Shown here: positions 18,540 through 45,889 of the stretch, in pieces | Layout: every line of letters starts with the position of its first letter | Numbering within the stretch: the stretch's first letter is position 1 | Origin: Odobenus rosmarus divergens | Taxonomy: Eukaryota > Chordata > Mammalia > Carnivora > Odobenidae | Length of the DNA: 64,000 nt | Assembly: GCF_000321225.1 (NCBI RefSeq) | Contig: NW_004450277.1 | Location: 1,840,572 to 1,904,571 of the forward strand | Reading direction: 5' to 3' | Notes under the pieces: model-generated | Told to the model about the DNA's origin: nothing | Databases searched by the model: none | The model's input: the letters and a program-made list of their open reading frames with translations, nothing else | Made by a program: the position numbers and the translations under genes

Positions 18540-18680
18540 CAGGGCAGGGCATTTGGAATCATTGTTCCCATTGGAAAGATGAGGAAGCTGAGGCCCAGAA
18601 ACGTTAAAATAAGCAAACTGCCCTAGATCATATAGCAAATCAGTTCCAGAACTAGGGCTTCCAGAACCCAGGTGTCACGG
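18540..18680 (-). repeat. MIR SINE, antisense
   Basis: GATGAGGAAGCTGAGGCCC, then AGCAAATCAGTTCCAGAACT. Confidence 0.65.
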
Positions 18681-18764
18681 CAAGGTGTGGATGGGTCAAT
18701 CGACACCTTCCCAACTGTCCCGGGTGGGACACGCTGAGCACGCTGGCCCTAGAGGTAAGGAACT

Positions 18765-18960
18765 AGGCTTCAGATCCAGACTGGCCAGAAATCCCAGGTC
18801 CTCCTCTTATAAACTTGATGACTTTTTTTGGGTCAGCCTCTGCAGTTGAGCCTGATTTTTTGATCTGTATAATAGGTATAATGATACCCCAATATTGTAA
18901 GGAATGAGAGAGATGAAATATGTAAAGTGCTCAGCACAGAATCACAAAGGGAAACTCGCC
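18765..18960 (+). repeat. MIR SINE, sense
   Basis: Diverged sense MIR: TTTTTGATCTGTATAATAGG, then GAAATATGTAAAGTGCTCAG. Confidence 0.6.
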
Positions 18961-19014
18961 TCACTAATATTCTCCCAAGAGACAGTAAAACAGCCCAGGA
19001 CACACAGACACATG

Positions 19015-19235
19015 GATAGGTAAATAGTTAACATTTACTGAGCATTTCATATGTGTCAGGAGCTCTTCTAAGTGCATTTAATCCTCACAAGGTCACCATG
19101 AGGTCAGACTGCTATTATGCCCATTTTATAGATGGGGAAACAAGTGGGTAAGGGACTTGCCCAAGGTCATCACCCTAGTAAGTGAAAAAATCAGGATTCA
19201 AACTCAGGCAGCCTATCCTCGAACCCCATGAATAC
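19015..19235 (-). repeat. MIR SINE, antisense
   Basis: CATTTTATAGATGGGGAAAC, GACTTGCCCAAGGTCATC, AAATCAGGATTCAAACTC. Confidence 0.75.
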
Positions 19236-19284
19236 TGCCTCCCTTAATGGTAATGATTAATTTTTTAAAATCATAACTTGTTTG

Positions 19285-19505
19285 GACACAATATTCTATA
19301 GTTTAGGAAGCATTTTCCTATCCACTCTTGCATTTATTTCTCACCACAGCAGCCAGGCAGGGAGGCGATGTTTATTCCTACTTCATAGAGAGGAGGGGGC
19401 AACCGAGGCTGTACAAGAGGGAATGACTTGCCTTGCCAAGGTCACACAACAAGGTCAGTGGCAGAAGTAGGGTTGGAATTTGGGATTCTCAGACTCCAAA
19501 CTGGG
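19285..19505 (-). repeat. MIR SINE, antisense
   Basis: GACTTGCCTTGCCAAGGTCA, then GTCAGTGGCAGAAGTAGGG. Confidence 0.65.
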
Positions 19506-19509
19506 AGGC

Positions 19510-19819
19510 CCTTCCCCAGCCTTACTCGGTTCCCAAGCCCCCTCAACAGCAAGCCTTCTGGAGGGAGGCTTGAGGCCTTCTCCCCGGGTAGGTTGTTCTG
19601 GCTGGGTTTCCTTCCACTCTTCAGTTGGAGGGGCCCAAGCCTGCATCCTCCACTCGTCTCCGGCCCCCCACCTCTGCTCACTATCAGACGGGAGGGGCAG
19701 GAACTCCGGGGCTGGTGGAGTTTCCGACCAGGCAGGAAAAAGAACAAAGGAACTGCGTGGCGGGGAGAGGGTGGAGGAGATGGTCAGGAGGGTGGCAAGA
19801 GTGGAGGAGACGCTTCACC
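19510..19819 (+). promoter_or_regulatory. CCM2L: Probable CCM2L promoter / 5' UTR region
   Basis: The unique GC-moderate sequence between the last upstream MIR and the CCM2L ATG. Several ETS-type GGAA cores are present (CAGGAACTCC at about 19698, CAGGAAAAAG at about 19733), which would fit an endothelial gene. There is no TATA box and no clear CpG island. The transcription start cannot be placed from sequence. Confidence 0.35.
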
Positions 19820-35598
<15,779 letters not shown>

Positions 35599-36438
35599 CC
35601 GCAGCCCACGCGGACGGTGGGGACACACCTGCACTCCCGCCTGTGGCATCCCGGGCCCTGGGACCCCCCTCGCACCGGACGCGGGCCTCCACTCCCCGGG
35701 GTGTCCGTCCCTGCCCTCGGGGCTCCAGTCCCTGCAATACCGAGAATGTCCTGCAGGGGGCGGGACCCTAAAGTCCTGGGCAGTCGCGGGGGCTCAGCAG
35801 GCTCTTCTGCCAGAGCCGGTTGGGCAGCGCCCTGCTTTGTCCCACTAACCCCAGGCACGGCCCCGGGACAACTGCTCTTTCCCGCGACTCCCGCAGCTTT
35901 CTGGAGGCCAAGGGAGGGATGACGGGTGGGCTCCACCTGCTGGCAGACTGAGAAAAGAATTCCCAGAGCCCACAGAGCTGTTCCTCCTGTTTTACACTTT
36001 GAGAAACTGAGGTTCAAAGAAGGGGAAGAAACTTGAGGGAATCCCCTATTTCTCCTTAGATATTACCTCAAACTAACCACACTAAATAGCGTCAAGGGTC
36101 TTTTTAGGGCTCTAAATGGCAGGGTCGCCCCTTCCCTGATGGCAGGAATTGGATCATCAGTGTGAAATAGAGGTTTTTCTCTACTGGCACTTAAGTCAGA
36201 AATGGGTGATCGGGGTCCCAGTCCTGGCCCTAAGACTCTGAACAAGTTGCTTGTTCAGGTCTTGGATTTGGAGCCAGACAGACCTAGGGCTCCTGTCTCC
36301 GGTTAGTGTTTCTCACCCCGTGGTGATTTTCATTCCCTAATCTGTTGATGAGGTGGGCCCCTCCTACTTCACAGGGTGGTTCTGGGGACTAACAAAAATC
36401 AAGACCTTAGTGCTGGGTCCAGCACATGATAGGCACCC

Positions 36439-36444
36439 AATAAA
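36439..36444 (+). promoter_or_regulatory. CCM2L: Candidate CCM2L poly(A) signal AATAAA
   Basis: The first clear AATAAA after the stop, about 840 bases downstream. It is followed by GCTGTTCCCTTCC and a T/G-containing stretch. The surrounding text resembles a MIR 3' end, which may have supplied the signal. Confidence 0.45.
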
Positions 36445-37109
36445 AGCTGTTCCCTTCCACATCCCCACCACTTTCAGATTTGGTCTGCCTGTCTTGCCTG
36501 GGAGCAGCGGGGTGGGAACTGAGGTGGGGGGTGGGCTGTACGAAGACCCTTGGGGAAGTTTGTGAAGAGGAGATAGGACTTGCTCCTCACAGCTCTATGA
36601 CACCGGGCTCTGGGTTCAAGCCCCAAATGAAAAGTCCCCAAGACTTCACAGGCTGCCGTCATGGGAGTCCGTGGTCGTTGAAGAAACCTGATGGCAGTGT
36701 TGGAGAGGTAGAGAAGTCAGCGTAAGGACAACATTCAACACGGCCTGAGTAAAGGCTTGGAGGCTAAAAGGGATGAGGCCTGAGAGAATGTACAGAGACT
36801 CACACAGAATTGCTAAAATTCATTTGCAAACCTTTACAGAGCCTTCCATGTTGAGACCATGAGGTAGGTACAATTATCACCAATTTTAAAGTAATATTAT
36901 TAGGGCTTCAGGTCCAGAGTTCCATGATTTATACCCAGTGTGTAGCAAATGGCCATCCTGTCGTAATTAGTCCTTCAAGGCCCTCTGATGTTTTCTTTGG
37001 TTTATTTCCCCCCTCTAGCCACACATTCCCCACACTCCTTCCCCTCCTCACTGTGCGCACCCACCCTACGTGTTGCTATGTGGCCCTGAACATAAAACAC
37101 ACAATGCTT
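36445..37109. other. Start of CCM2L-HCK spacer with weak L2/MIR remains
   Basis: 36660-36780 reads like antisense L2 (AAAGGCTTGGAGGCTAAAAG). 36790-36930 looks like a diverged MIR. The rest is unassigned. Confidence 0.4.
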
Positions 37110-37770
37110 CGTGTGTGCATTTACCCTACATGAATGGTGTTGTGTAAAGATCTCATTCTGTTTCTTTTTTCACTCCATCATATGATTTTTAAGATAACCC
37201 ATGTTGCTGTGGGAAAATCTAGCTTATCACATCAAATTGCTGCAAAGCATTCCAAGCTGAGCATCCGTGGTTTTATTTATCCACCCCCACCCCAGGGTTG
37301 GACACCCAGGTGGCTTCCAACTTTCTCTCACCACAAACAACACTGTGATGAACATCTTTGAACATGACCCTATGGGCCTATGTGAAAATTTCTTTGGACC
37401 CTATACCCAAGTGGAATTAGTAGATCACATATGTGTTTTAAATGTCACTAAATTCTATTAGCGGTATGTGAAAGACGCTTGTCTCCCCACATTTTCATTC
37501 GCTTTTACATTATCTGACTGTAATTTTTGCCTACAGTTTGGAGGTAAGGTGGCATCTCATTGTTTGAATTTCTCTGATAATATGAGATTCAGAATCTTCT
37601 ACACTTGTCAGGCATTTGGGCTTCCCCTTCAGTGAACTGCCCATTCATTTCTTGGGCCCATTATCTCTTGGGTTTCCTGTCTTTTTCTTGTCAATTTGCA
37701 GAAGTAGCTTGTAAATTTTAGGTATTAATGCCTTGTTGGATGTTGATGTTCCCAATATCATCTCCTGATA
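37110..37770 (-). repeat. Old L1 (L1M-type) segment, antisense
   Basis: T-rich L1-like text: AACACTGTGATGAACATCTT, AGTGGAATTAGTAGATCACA, TGGCATCTCATTGTTTGAAT. Confidence 0.6.
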
Positions 37771-37794
37771 TGTTGCTCAAGTCGGGTTTGTCTG

Positions 37795-37990
37795 GGGTAG
37801 TTGTTCTCAAACTTTACCATGCACCAGAATCTTCTGTAAGGCTTGTTAAAACACAGATCGCTGAGCCCCACCCCAGAGTTTCTGACTCAGTAGAGCAGGG
37901 GTAGGGCCCGAGATTCTGCATTTCTAACAAGTAAGTACTCAGGTGATGTTGGTGGTCCAGGAAGCACACTTTGCAAACCAGTGGCCCATT
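37795..37990. mobile_element. MER5A hAT-Charlie element
   Basis: TGTTCTCAAACTTTACCATG, AGAATCTTCTGTAAGGCTTG, CTGCATTTCTAACAAG, then TTTGCAAACCAGTGG. Confidence 0.8.
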
Positions 37991-38039
37991 GTGCCTTCCT
38001 TTGAACAAATTTGTTCCATTGAACAAATCCTTAATTTTG

Positions 38040-38190
38040 ATGTTTTCAATTTATTTATCTTCATTTTACAGATGAGGGAACTGGAGCTTGAGATGAAGTG
38101 AATGCCCCAAGGTCACACAGAAAGCTGGGATTTGGACCCATATCTGGCCAACTCCAGAGCCCATAGTCCTAACTGCTCGACTGTCCTGTC
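38040..38190 (-). repeat. MIR SINE, antisense
   Basis: CATTTTACAGATGAGGGAAC, CCCCAAGGTCACACAGAAAG. Confidence 0.7.
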
Positions 38191-38860
38191 CACCAGCTTT
38201 TGGGATGTAGTGACCACAGGCCGAGGCATTTGTCCTGAGACTCTGGGGAACTTTAATAAGTTCCTGCATAAGGGAGACACCGAGGGAGAAGTGCAGTGAC
38301 AGGGCCGCTGAGAGTCACTGGGACAGTTCTTACCCCATAGTTCAAGGGATGGAGCAATTTCCCTCACACCCCGAGGAAGTCCCTACCCATCCCGGAACTA
38401 CCCTCTTACCAAAGCCACGTAACCCCTTGGTAGCTGAGGTCCAAAGGGGCAGTCCAGTCTCCGAGCATGAGAACTCTGGCCACACTTCCTACTGTAGCAT
38501 CCAGAGACCCTTCCAGGATCACTTCCCATTATGGTTTCATTCCTGGCACTGCAAGAGGGGGAAAACCCCGGGTGGTGGGACAGCTGCTTCCCAAAGACCT
38601 CTAGGGGTGGTGTAAGGATGGGACTTCCCTTCCAGCTAGATCTCCTGGGGACAGTTTTGATCCATGAACAAGTGGTGACGTTAGTGAAATTGTCTCCAGC
38701 TGCCCCTTCCAGTGTGACTCCTTTCGTTTTGGGGTCCTGCAACTTCCTATCCCTCCCAGCTTCCCCCCCAGAGACTCCTAGCAGACCTTCACAGCGGCAT
38801 GTTGGAGAGGAGTCCTCGGGCCACCGTCCTTTTGTCACCAAATGTTTAGAGCGCATGCAC
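38190..38860. other. Unassigned unique stretch
   Basis: No feature that I can support. Confidence 0.4.
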
Positions 38861-39660
38861 TAAGAGCATGCACTAGAGGCATTGTGCTAGACAAGAGGGA
38901 GATATAGAACAATTCCTGTCCCAGCGGGGCTCATGGCTTGATGGGGGAGACAGGTCCCCAAATGATTACAGCATAAAGTTCTCAATTGTGAAATTGAAGA
39001 GTGAGCAACTAGCTCCTCCTAGGGAAAACAGAAAAGGCTTTGCAGGGTGGGGGGCGGGTGACTTACAAGCAAGACTCTGAAGGATGAGCAAGACTTTGGG
39101 CAGGTAGAGGAAGGTAGACAGGAGAGCCCTCCAGGTGGGGCCACCATGAGCAAAGGGCAAGGAGCTCAAAGGAGCATGGCATACCCCAAAACTGATAACC
39201 AGTTAGCTCTACTGCAGTGGTTAGGTACCACAGCCCTGGGGGTCAGACTGAGTGAGTTTTGAATCCCAATTCTATCATCTGCTAGTTGGGTGACCTTGGA
39301 TAAGCTCCTAAATGTCTCTGGTCTTGGTTTCCTCATCTATAAAATGAGGATAATAATAGCATCATCCTCATAGATCTCATAGTTTGTTGCAAGACTTCAG
39401 CAAGATCCATGTAGGAGGACATACAGTAAGTGCTCAATAAATGTGACCATAACTATTGCTGGGAACATGGGGTGTGGAGGGTGAGGAGCAGGACTTATAG
39501 GAGAGAAAAGCAGAGGAATGGGCAGATTAGAAGGCCCTCGAAGTGCAGGTAAAGGGGAGTGACCAAAAGGGCTTGCATTTTACTGAAGGAGAGGAGGGTT
39601 GACTGGACGGCCGAGGAAAGCCTGGGCCCTGGGAGCTGGGGCAGGACCTGATGACCGAGG
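38860..39660 (-). repeat. L2 LINE, antisense, interrupted by a MIR
   Basis: 38880-39180 (CGGGGCTCATGGCTTGATGG, CCATGAGCAAAGGGCAAGG) and 39480-39660 (CCTGGGCCCTGGGAGC) flank a sense MIR. Confidence 0.55.
39210..39460 (+). repeat. MIR SINE, sense, nearly full length
   Basis: GGGTGACCTTGGATAAGCTC, TTTCCTCATCTATAAAATGA, GGATAATAATAGCATC, CAGTAAGTGCTCAATAAATG. Confidence 0.9.
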
Positions 39661-39774
39661 CTGAGACCTGACTCAGACGGAGGAAGGAGGAGAGAGCACG
39701 TTCAGAGGGGGGCAGGAGTAAGAGGGTCCCCTCCCCGCTCAGAAACGGTGCCTCTCACATCCTTTGATTAGATT

Positions 39775-39821
39775 CATTCGTTTGTTCCTTCGTTCCTTCG
39801 TTCCTTCGTTCCTTCCTTCCA
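39775..39821. repeat. (TTCG/TTCC)n tetranucleotide repeat
   Basis: Repeated CGTTCCTT units followed by CCTTCCTTCC. Confidence 0.9.
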
Positions 39822-40479
39822 CAACTGTTTATTTAGCACTTAAACCGTGGCCTCATGGTGTTTATATTCTAGAAAGTTTATATTTCTATTAAGTAATGTT
39901 GCTTGGAATTTCCAGATGCAGTCACCACCCATTCAGGCTCAAATGATCAGAAATTGGTAGCCCTATTGGTGTGTCCTCCCATTTCTTGTCTATCCTCAGA
40001 CATTTCAGACGAAGGGCAAACGGTCTTAGAGCCAGGCCAGCCTGTCCGGCCCACTTCCTGTGATGGTGAGTTCACTGTCTTCTGTGATAGCCCTTTCCAT
40101 TCAGTGCAAGAGTTAACGACTGACTCCTTGCCCACCCCACCTCCCACCCCCACCACCAGAACCCTACAAGGCACAGCTGCTCCCTTAGACCCTGGGCAGC
40201 TCTGCCGTGGTGCCCAGAAAATGTCAGCACCTGCAGAAACTTCTCATTTCTGTCTAAAAGCAACTTGTTCCTAACACCCCCAAAAATTCCTGTTTTTGAA
40301 GCTTGTCGTGTAGACAAAGGGATAGTGCCTTTGATATGTAAAGAGGACATTCAAATAAATAATAAACACCCACAGTGCAATAGAAAAATAGACAAATTAT
40401 TTGTACAGTCCACAGAAAAGAAAATACAAGTAACTGAAATGTGGCAAGTGCCAGCCTCACCCATAGTAAGAGAAATACA

Positions 40480-41085
40480 CATTAACACATCGAGAGAACA
40501 TTGTTCAGTCACTGGATTGGCTAAGTTTGGAAAGTCTGGTCACTTACCATGTGAGTGCAGACATTGTCACATGTCGCTGGTGGAAGGGTACGTTGTTATA
40601 AATCCTACTTAACAATATTTTAAATGCATGGACCCCTCGATGCAGCAATTCCACTGCCAGGAACTTCTACATTTACACTCACACAAGTGGAGGTGATGGA
40701 TATGCAAGGAAAATCGTTGAGATTAGAAATAAACAAATGTTCAGTGAGAGGAGACTGGTTAAATAAACCGAGGCTCACACATACAATAGGACGCCATACA
40801 GCCATTAATAAAAATGAAGAAGCTTTCTATGAACTGTTAGGAAATTACTTCCAAGATAAAGTAAGTGAGGGGGGGTAAAGCCGGGTACAGAGGAATGCAC
40901 TTGGATTAGTGCTGTCTTTTTGTTTAAAGAGGGTGGGAAATTTCTTTGTGTATATGCACGGAATAGTTCTGGAAGGATATACGAAATAGGTTCCAGTTGT
41001 CACATCTAAGCTGGAAGAGTGTATATCTATAAAATAAGGAGAGGAGGAAACTTTCATGCTGTGTCTTAAATGTTGTACCACAAAT
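40480..41085 (+). repeat. Old L1 ORF2 3' end / 3' UTR, sense
   Basis: L1-like text: GATGCAGCAATTCCACTGCC, CAATAGGACGCCATACAGCC, ATTAATAAAAATGAAGAAGC. There is no intact frame. Confidence 0.6.
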
Positions 41086-41193
41086 ATGAATTACAGAAAA
41101 GCAATTTTGTTAAAACCACTATTGTGATATTTATTGTACTCTGTAACACCATCTGTTTCCATGTCTGTCTGATCTTCCCCCCATCCGCCACTC

Positions 41194-41194
41194 C

Positions 41195-41235
<41 letters not shown>
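41194..41235. repeat. (CA)n microsatellite
   Basis: About twenty uninterrupted CA steps. Confidence 0.97.
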
Positions 41236-41236
<1 letters not shown>

Positions 41237-41399
41237 ATGTGAGGGGAAGAGGGATAGTCAGTTCTGACTCATTCCTGCGTTCCCTGGAGCCCAGCATCAC
41301 ACCCAGCACAAAGCGAGTGCTCAGAAAATTTGAATACATGTTCATAATGACTACCGTCTCCGAGAACACCCCACTTAGTCTAGCCTCATAGTATTCCTG

Positions 41400-41805
41400 C
41401 TCTTGTGTAGACTACTCCCTACATTGACTAGGGATGACCTGGGTAATCAATGTGATACTTCACCTTGCTCTCCTGGATCACTCCTTCTTGGGGGAGCCTG
41501 CCCCCCTGTCAGGAGCACACTCAGGCAAGTCTTATGGAGAGGTTCGCTTGGTGAGGAATGGGCGTTTCCTGCCAATGGTCCTGTGGGTGAGGCATCTTGG
41601 AAATGGATCCTCAGCCCCAGTCAATCCCTCAGATAATTCCAGGCTGCTCTTGACTGCAGCCTCATGAAAAATCTCAAGTCAAACCACTGAGCTAAGCTGC
41701 CCCCTAATTCCTGACCCACTGAAATTGTGTGTGAGATATAACCCTTTATAATGTTTTAAGCTGCTAAATTTTGGGTAGTTTGTTACACAATATATACCTA
41801 ATGCA
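41400..41805 (+). repeat. MLT1-like LTR (ERVL-MaLR), sense
   Basis: GAGGCATCTTGGAAATGGAT, CAGTCAATCCCTCAGATAAT, GTTTTAAGCTGCTAAATTTT, TAGTTTGTTACACAATATAT. An old non-coding solo LTR. Confidence 0.7.
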
Positions 41806-41809
41806 ATCA

Positions 41810-42130
41810 ATAAGTCTTTATTAAGCATTTACTGAATTTCAGTTCTGTGGGGGAGTGCAAGAGAAAAAGAAATGCTTCTGCCTTCAGGGAAATAGGCCAT
41901 GTGCACATTCATTCCTTCAGCTAACATTTATTTTTATTTTTTTTAAAGATTTTATTTTTCACCCAACGTGGGGTTCAAACCCACAACCCCAAGATCAGGA
42001 GTCACACACTCCACTGACTGAGCCAGCCAGGCACCCCTCAGCTAACATTTATTGAGCACTTACTATATACCTGACCCTGTGTTGAATGCTGACTCATAGA
42101 ATGTTGGCAATTCAAATACACTGTAGGACA
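41810..42130 (-). repeat. L2 LINE 3' end, antisense, interrupted by a short SINE
   Basis: CTAACATTTATTGAGCACTT, then CTATATACCTGACCCTGTG. Confidence 0.55.
41931..42037 (-). mobile_element. Short Can-SINE-type element, antisense
   Basis: Exact TSD TCAGCTAACATTTA at 41917-41930 and 42038-42051. GGGTTCAAACCCACAACCCC, ACTGAGCCAGCCAGGCACCC. Confidence 0.95.
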
Positions 42131-42278
42131 AGAGGGAACTTTCTAGAATGATAGAAACGTATATCTTATGGGATTGAAGTTACATTGATGCATATGCATT
42201 TGTAAAAACTCAGCAAATGTACACTTAATCTTATGCACTTTGTTATATGTAAATTTTACATAAAAAATACTGTAAACA

Positions 42279-42466
42279 GGGGCGCCTGGGTGGCTCAGTC
42301 ATTAAGCATCTGCCTTCAGCTCGGGTCGTGATCCCAGGGTCCTGGGATCGAGCCCCACATCGGGTTCCCTGCTCTGTGGGAAGCCTGCTTCTCCCTCTCC
42401 CACTCCCCCTGCTTGTGTTCCCTCTCGCTGTGTCTCTGTCAAATAAATAAAATCTTAAAAAAAAAA
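42279..42466 (+). mobile_element. Can-SINE, sense (first of a same-site pair)
   Basis: GGGGCGCCTGGGTGGCTCAG head, AAATAAATAAAATC tail. TACTGTAAACA stands before and after it. Confidence 0.97.
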
Positions 42467-42477
42467 TACTGTAAACA

Positions 42478-42653
42478 GGGGCGCCTGGGTGGCTCAGTTG
42501 GTTAAACGTCGGACTCTTGATTTCCACTCAGGTCATGATCTCAGGGTCCTAAGATGAGACGCCCCCATGAGGCTCCTCGCTGGCCATGGAGCCTGCTTGA
42601 GACTCTCTCTCTCTCTCTCTCAATCCCCCTCTGCCCCTCCCCCCTCTAAAAAA
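42478..42653 (+). mobile_element. Can-SINE, sense (second of a same-site pair, different subtype)
   Basis: Head as above but with CGGACTCTTGATTTCCACTC. The right target copy TTCTGTAAACA is at 42655-42665. Confidence 0.97.
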
Positions 42654-42743
42654 ATTCTGTAAACAAACATTGAACTCTAGTTAATAATATGTGGGCTGAA
42701 GTAATTTACTTTGAAATGCATTTTAAAAAGATGCATTGATGAT

Positions 42744-42938
42744 GGGGCACCTGGGTGGCTCAGTCAGTTAATCGGTTAAGTGTCTACCCTCGGCTCAGGT
42801 CATGATCTCAGGGTCCTGGGATCAAGCCCCCCACCCACCCACCCTGCTGGGCGCTCAGTGGGGAGTCTGCTGTCCCTCTGCCCCTCCCCCCACTCATACC
42901 CTCTTTCTCTCTCAAATAAACAAAATCTATAAAAAACA
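42744..42938 (+). mobile_element. Can-SINE, sense
   Basis: GGGGCACCTGGGTGGCTCAG, with an internal doubling CAGTCAGTTAATCGGTTAAG. Tail AAATAAACAAAATC. Confidence 0.95.
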
Positions 42939-43340
42939 AGGTGAATTGTTGGATAGCTAGATGGACCGACATGTGATGAAGCAAGTAGAATGTCAATGGT
43001 AAGTACTGTAGGGGTTTTGTTGTAAATCCTCCAATTTTCCTGTATGTTTGGAAATTTTCATAGCAAAATGTTTGAGGAGAAGACCTTTCAATAACCACAT
43101 ATATCAGTCCTCTCATTTATTATTACTATTTTAATTACACAAATAAAAGCAAATACAGTCTAGTTTAAAAATGAAAAAAACAGAAACAAAAAACCTAAAA
43201 AACAGTCACCATCTCTTCCCCCTGCTTCCAACGTTCCTATCTTCTTCGGTGACAACTTCTATTCTTGTCAGCTGTAAAGTTTCCACACCTTTCTCTGAGT
43301 TTACATACAGATATAGGTAAATACAAAACCGTGTTACTTT

Positions 43341-43531
43341 TTTAAGATTTTATTTATTTGACAGAGAGAGAGACACAGCGAGAGAGGGAACACAAGCAGG
43401 GGGGAGTTGGGAGAGGAAGAAGCAGGCCTCCCGCCAAGCAGGGAGCCTGATGTGGGGCTCGATCCCAGGACCCTGGGATCATGACCTGAGCCGAAGCCAG
43501 AGGCTTAACGACTGAGCCTCCCAGGCGCCCC
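43341..43531 (-). mobile_element. Can-SINE, antisense
   Basis: AAGATTTTATTTATTTGACA to GAGCCTCCCAGGCGCCCC. Imperfect TSD AACCGTGTTACTTTTT / AACCATGTTACTTTTT. Confidence 0.95.
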
Positions 43532-43547
43532 AACCATGTTACTTTTT

Positions 43548-44269
43548 AAATGAGTGTACTTTCATACTATTCTGCAGTGTGTCTTGGGGATTTCTCCATG
43601 TCAATTTGTGCACATTGCCTCAGTTTTAAATTGCTGAGTAGGATGTGCCTTGTTCAAGATGCAAAGCTCAGAGAGAAGGTCTTGTCCAAGAGCAGACAGC
43701 ATATCAGAATTGCTGGGACGGGACCCATTCTTCTCGTTCTGGGGCCTGGGCGCACCCCGTGGGAGTGGCCGCCACTGAGTGGGGGCAAGGCTGGGACCCA
43801 GGCCCTGTTATTTTGCAAAATGCTGGGAGGCGGGTGGCAGGTCTGGCTTAGCACCCCCGCCCGCTGAGGTGACCTGCCTGAGCTTGCATGCACCCGGACC
43901 CAGGAGGAAGTCCAATGAGTGCTTCCTCTTTTCTTGTCCTCCGGGGACGCTGGGGGAAGGCAGGGGGTTGTGAAACTGAACTGTCCCCCAACCCCCTTGG
44001 GGGGGGACGGGGAAACCCGTCAGCTGAAGGAGGCCACGCAGGTGGGGGCAGAAAAACAACTTCTTGGGCTCCCCTCAGCACCCCCATTCCTGCCCAGTCC
44101 CACCATACCCCTGAGTAGGAGGTCAGCTGAGTCTAGGATGGTACCTGGTGTAGGTAAGCTTCCAAGACACCCGTAGTCTACCCGTTCAGCCACAAGAGAA
44201 AGCCCCAGTTCATCAGCTTCTGCTGCCATTTCCAAGGCTGATTTTCCACCTGTCTGTGCCCAGGGGCTT
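43548..44269. other. Unassigned GC-rich stretch
   Basis: Starts with an old L1-like remnant (43550-43640). It continues with GC-rich unique sequence that has open frames on both strands but no recognisable protein. Confidence 0.4.
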
Positions 44270-44640
44270 CAGGCACCGAGGACACAGAAGTGTTTGTGGT
44301 TCCTTGGTCAGGCCAGGCTGTTCCTCCCTCCAGTCTTTGTCCGGCTGTCTCTTCTGTCTGAAAAACCCTTTGCCATGATCCTCTGTTAGTATCCTTTAAA
44401 TGTCGACCTATCACCTCCTTCAAGAAGTCCTCCTTGATGCACCCCAGGCTGGACCAATGTCCCTCCTACTTGGTCCTACAATATCATGCACAGCATTTTC
44501 CACTCTATCTAGGTTATCGGTTTAAGTTTTTATCTCCCTAATTCATTTGGATGTTGCTTGAAAACTATCTTGTTCATCTTTTTGTGCTTCCAGCCCCTGG
44601 CAGACATGCACATAATAAGCCCTTAATAAATATTAATAGA
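44270..44640 (+). repeat. L2 LINE, sense
   Basis: TCAAGAAGTCCTCCTTGATG, CCTGGCAGACATGCACATAA, CCTTAATAAATATTAATAG. Confidence 0.7.
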
Positions 44641-44659
44641 ATTAATCAAAGAATGAAGG

Positions 44660-44910
44660 GTTTGGATCTCAATGCTATTCCTCACTGGCTATTTACAAAC
44701 TTTGAACTTCAGTTTCTTCATCTGTAAAATGGGCACATGAATAGTACCTTCATGGAACTTGCAAATAAGCAGAAGAGACAGACAATAAACAGATTAACTT
44801 ATTATAAATACGTACATGAAAAGTCCTCTGGAGAAAACTAAGGCAGGGTGAGGGAAGGAGCTAGAGGTGATGGAGAATGGGGGAACTTTAGGAAGGGGCA
44901 TCAAGGACCT
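44660..44910. repeat. MIR (sense) then L2 (antisense) fragments
   Basis: TTTCTTCATCTGTAAAATGG at 44711, then AGACAGACAATAAACAG and an L2-like GAGAAAACTAAGGCAGGGTG. Confidence 0.6.
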
Positions 44911-45334
44911 GTTGGGGTTGTTGTGAGTTTCTCGGGGGCTGGTCTTCTCAGATTTTCATTTGCCTTTCTTGGAAAATGAGGGCAGCAGTGACCTGCCTGG
45001 GAGGGTATTGCTGTGGAATGAACACTGGCTACTTTGCAAATAAAAGGGGAAATATCTGAGCCCTGAAGTAATGATTGTGGTTCTCTTCCCCATTCCCCAT
45101 ACCGTTTTGAATATAGAACAATCAACAGTGGTCCCAAAGAATTTGAAATATGAAATGCAAATGCCTTCTGAGATAGGAAAATATATTTTTGAAAGAGCCA
45201 TCATCTGACTCACTGTAAAGTGAAGCCTGCATTGTTCCCCAGCTCCTGCCCTCCCTCCAGGACTGAGCCCTGGGATGTGTCCTTTAATCCGAATTTGCCT
45301 CTCTACTCCTCAGTCTCCAGGGCACACTTACTGA
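44911..45334. other. Unassigned stretch
   Basis: No feature that I can support. Confidence 0.4.
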
Positions 45335-45535
45335 GTTTGTATACTCATTACAAGCACCGGCTTTGGAGGTACACTGGAGACTCACAGACCTGGGTTTGAA
45401 TCCCAGCTCTGTCGCTAGCTGGCTGTGTGACCTTGGGCAGGTGTCTTTACCTCTCTGAGCCATCCATTTATAATCATTCTTATCTCAAAGAGATTAAATC
45501 AAATGATATAAGTGAGGGCACAATAATAAGAGCTT
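45335..45535 (+). repeat. MIR SINE, sense
   Basis: GACCTGGGTTTGAATCCCAG, TGTGTGACCTTGGGCAGG, TCTCTGAGCCATCC. Confidence 0.9.
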
Positions 45536-45769
45536 TTAATGCAATAATTTAATGATCTGGTGAAGTAGGTACTCTTATCATTCCACTTTGCAGATGAGAA
45601 AGCAAAATCACAGCTAGGGAGAAGTACTCAGTCTAGCTTCAGTGCCTTTGCTTCCATCATTCCTCCATCCCTGACCCATTGTCAAGTACACACCAAAAAC
45701 TTTTCTTGACTTTTTCATCCTCTAAAAATCCTACCCAGCTTCAATTCTACCTCTGTCTCTGATATTTTT

Positions 45770-45880
45770 TTAAGATTTTTTATTTTTAAGTAACCTCTAC
45801 ACCCAACGTGGGACTCAAACTCACAACCCCAAGATCAAGAGTCACATGCTATGCAGACTGAGCGAGCCAGGCGCCCCTGA
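45770..45880 (-). mobile_element. Short Can-SINE-type element, antisense
   Basis: ACCCAACGTGGGACTCAAAC, AAGATCAAGAGTCACATGC, GAGCCAGGCGCCCC. TSD around TCTCTGAT at 45757 and 45883. Confidence 0.9.
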
Positions 45881-45889
45881 AGTCTCTGA

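Noticed and set aside
17881..18582. Long Phe/Leu/Ser-rich and Lys/Glu-rich frames
   Set aside because: Translation of the TTTC microsatellite; no real protein.
41400..41805. Possible endogenous retroviral gene
   Set aside because: Only an old non-coding LTR-like sequence is present; no retroviral coding region was seen nearby.
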